DNA of 6,241 nt from contig NZ_CALFLA010000043.1 in NCBI RefSeq assembly GCF_937880195.1, positions 1 to 6,241 of the forward strand, given 5' to 3'. The DNA is from an uncultured Blautia sp. (GTDB taxonomy: Bacteria > Bacillota > Clostridia > Lachnospirales > Lachnospiraceae). The position numbers were made by a program, and so were the translations under genes. Below the pieces are notes generated by a model, which was not told the DNA's origin, searched no databases, and was given only the letters and a program-made list of their open reading frames with translations. Below are positions 6,065-6,241 of the stretch, in pieces (within the stretch, counting starts at the first letter, position 1; each line of letters opens with the position of its first letter).

Positions 6065-6149
6065 GTGAAGATGAAAGCACAGGATACAGGCTCTGATATA
6101 CTTCTTTTACAAAACAGCGCAAAACACTGCTGATCTAGGGGTTCTATGT

Positions 6150-6189
6150 CAATAATTGGGGGGATTCTTCGGAATCCTCCCAATTATTG
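6150..6189 (+). terminator. Strong 18-bp hairpin with UUCG tetraloop, likely 3' end signal
   Basis: Bases 6150-6167 pair with 6172-6189: 17 Watson-Crick pairs and one G-U (6161-6178), closed by C-UUCG-G, an exceptionally stable tetraloop. It starts about 85 bases after the stop codon. The 3' flank (TTAGGG) is not a T-run, so it is not a textbook intrinsic terminator by itself. It may act with the small hairpin that follows, or protect the mRNA 3' end. An alternative reading is the end of an insertion sequence. Confidence 0.55.
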
Positions 6190-6191
6190 TT

Positions 6192-6209
6192 AGGGCAAGG
6201 CCCTGTTTT
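6192..6209 (+). terminator. Small GC hairpin followed by TTTT
   Basis: AGGGC (6192-6196) pairs with GCCCT (6200-6204) around an AAG loop, followed by G and TTTT (6206-6209). The short GC stem plus T-run has the form of a weak intrinsic terminator. It begins three bases after the large UUCG hairpin, so the two may work as one termination region. Confidence 0.4.
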
Positions 6210-6218
6210 CGAAGTGGA

Positions 6219-6240
6219 GTTTTTTGTTGATCCAAAAAAC
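6219..6240. repeat. AT-rich perfect inverted repeat at the window edge
   Basis: GTTTTTTG (6219-6226) and CAAAAAAC (6233-6240) are exact inverted copies around a TTGATC loop. The stem is weak. Read on either strand it gives an A-run, a short stem and a T-run, so it might belong to a bidirectional terminator or lie ahead of a gene outside the window. Function is not determined. Confidence 0.3.
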
Positions 6241-6241
6241 G

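Noticed and set aside
6094..6102. Extended -10-like TGATATACT
   Set aside because: There is no -35 match at 16-18 bases upstream, and the site lies in the gene's 3' untranslated region with no visible downstream gene inside the window.
6071..6133. 20-codon open frame MKAQDTGSDILLLQNSAKHC after the large gene
   Set aside because: It has no convincing spaced ribosome site and no recognisable toxin, leader or signal features. It is consistent with chance in the 3' untranslated region.
6146..6193. 15-codon open frame starting within the lead-in to the UUCG hairpin
   Set aside because: Its codons are simply the two arms of the hairpin, and there is no ribosome site.

Overview
The window is almost entirely one very large gene on the + strand (83-6061, 1992 codons), flanked by about 80 bases upstream and 180 bases downstream. 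Its mosaic of modules is typical of giant extracellular proteins of gut Clostridia, especially Lachnospiraceae: InlB-type repeats, CARDB-like and MBG-like beta-sandwiches, Cys-pair mini-modules and a C-terminal run of bacterial Ig-like group 2 domains. The moderately AT-rich DNA and frequent AGA, GGA and ATA codons fit that group. This assignment rests on domain style, not on any search.

Layout of the protein, by residue: an alpha/beta lead-in (1-55); InlB-type repeat 1 (58-125); a carboxypeptidase-regulatory/CnaB-like beta-sandwich (144-221); a second small beta-sandwich (268-343); a large beta-rich, glycine-rich module of no family I can name (344-610); a probable seven-bladed beta-propeller (about 669-1020); two CARDB-like domains (1023-1128 and 1131-1234); InlB-type repeat 2 (1238-1298); a short NxG beta-solenoid (1334-1466); two Cys mini-modules (1469-1550); two MBG-like domains (about 1562-1707); a third Cys mini-module (1710-1748); and three very basic Ig-like group 2 domains (1751-1992). 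I see no enzyme active site, so binding, adhesion or a structural surface role is the best inference.

The protein should be exported, yet no signal peptide is present. Protein-like sequence continues in frame upstream of the first ATG until a TAG at 47-49, and another frame upstream also looks coding. The 5' end therefore looks truncated, frameshifted or otherwise rearranged. There is also no LPXTG motif or C-terminal membrane anchor.

Downstream, a tandem TAA stop is followed about 85 bases later by a very strong 18-bp hairpin capped by a UUCG tetraloop, then a small GC hairpin with a short T-run, and a weak AT hairpin at the window edge. The sequence leading into the large hairpin could alternatively be the terminal repeat of an insertion sequence. 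No RNA gene, CRISPR array, second credible gene or defined multi-gene system is visible.
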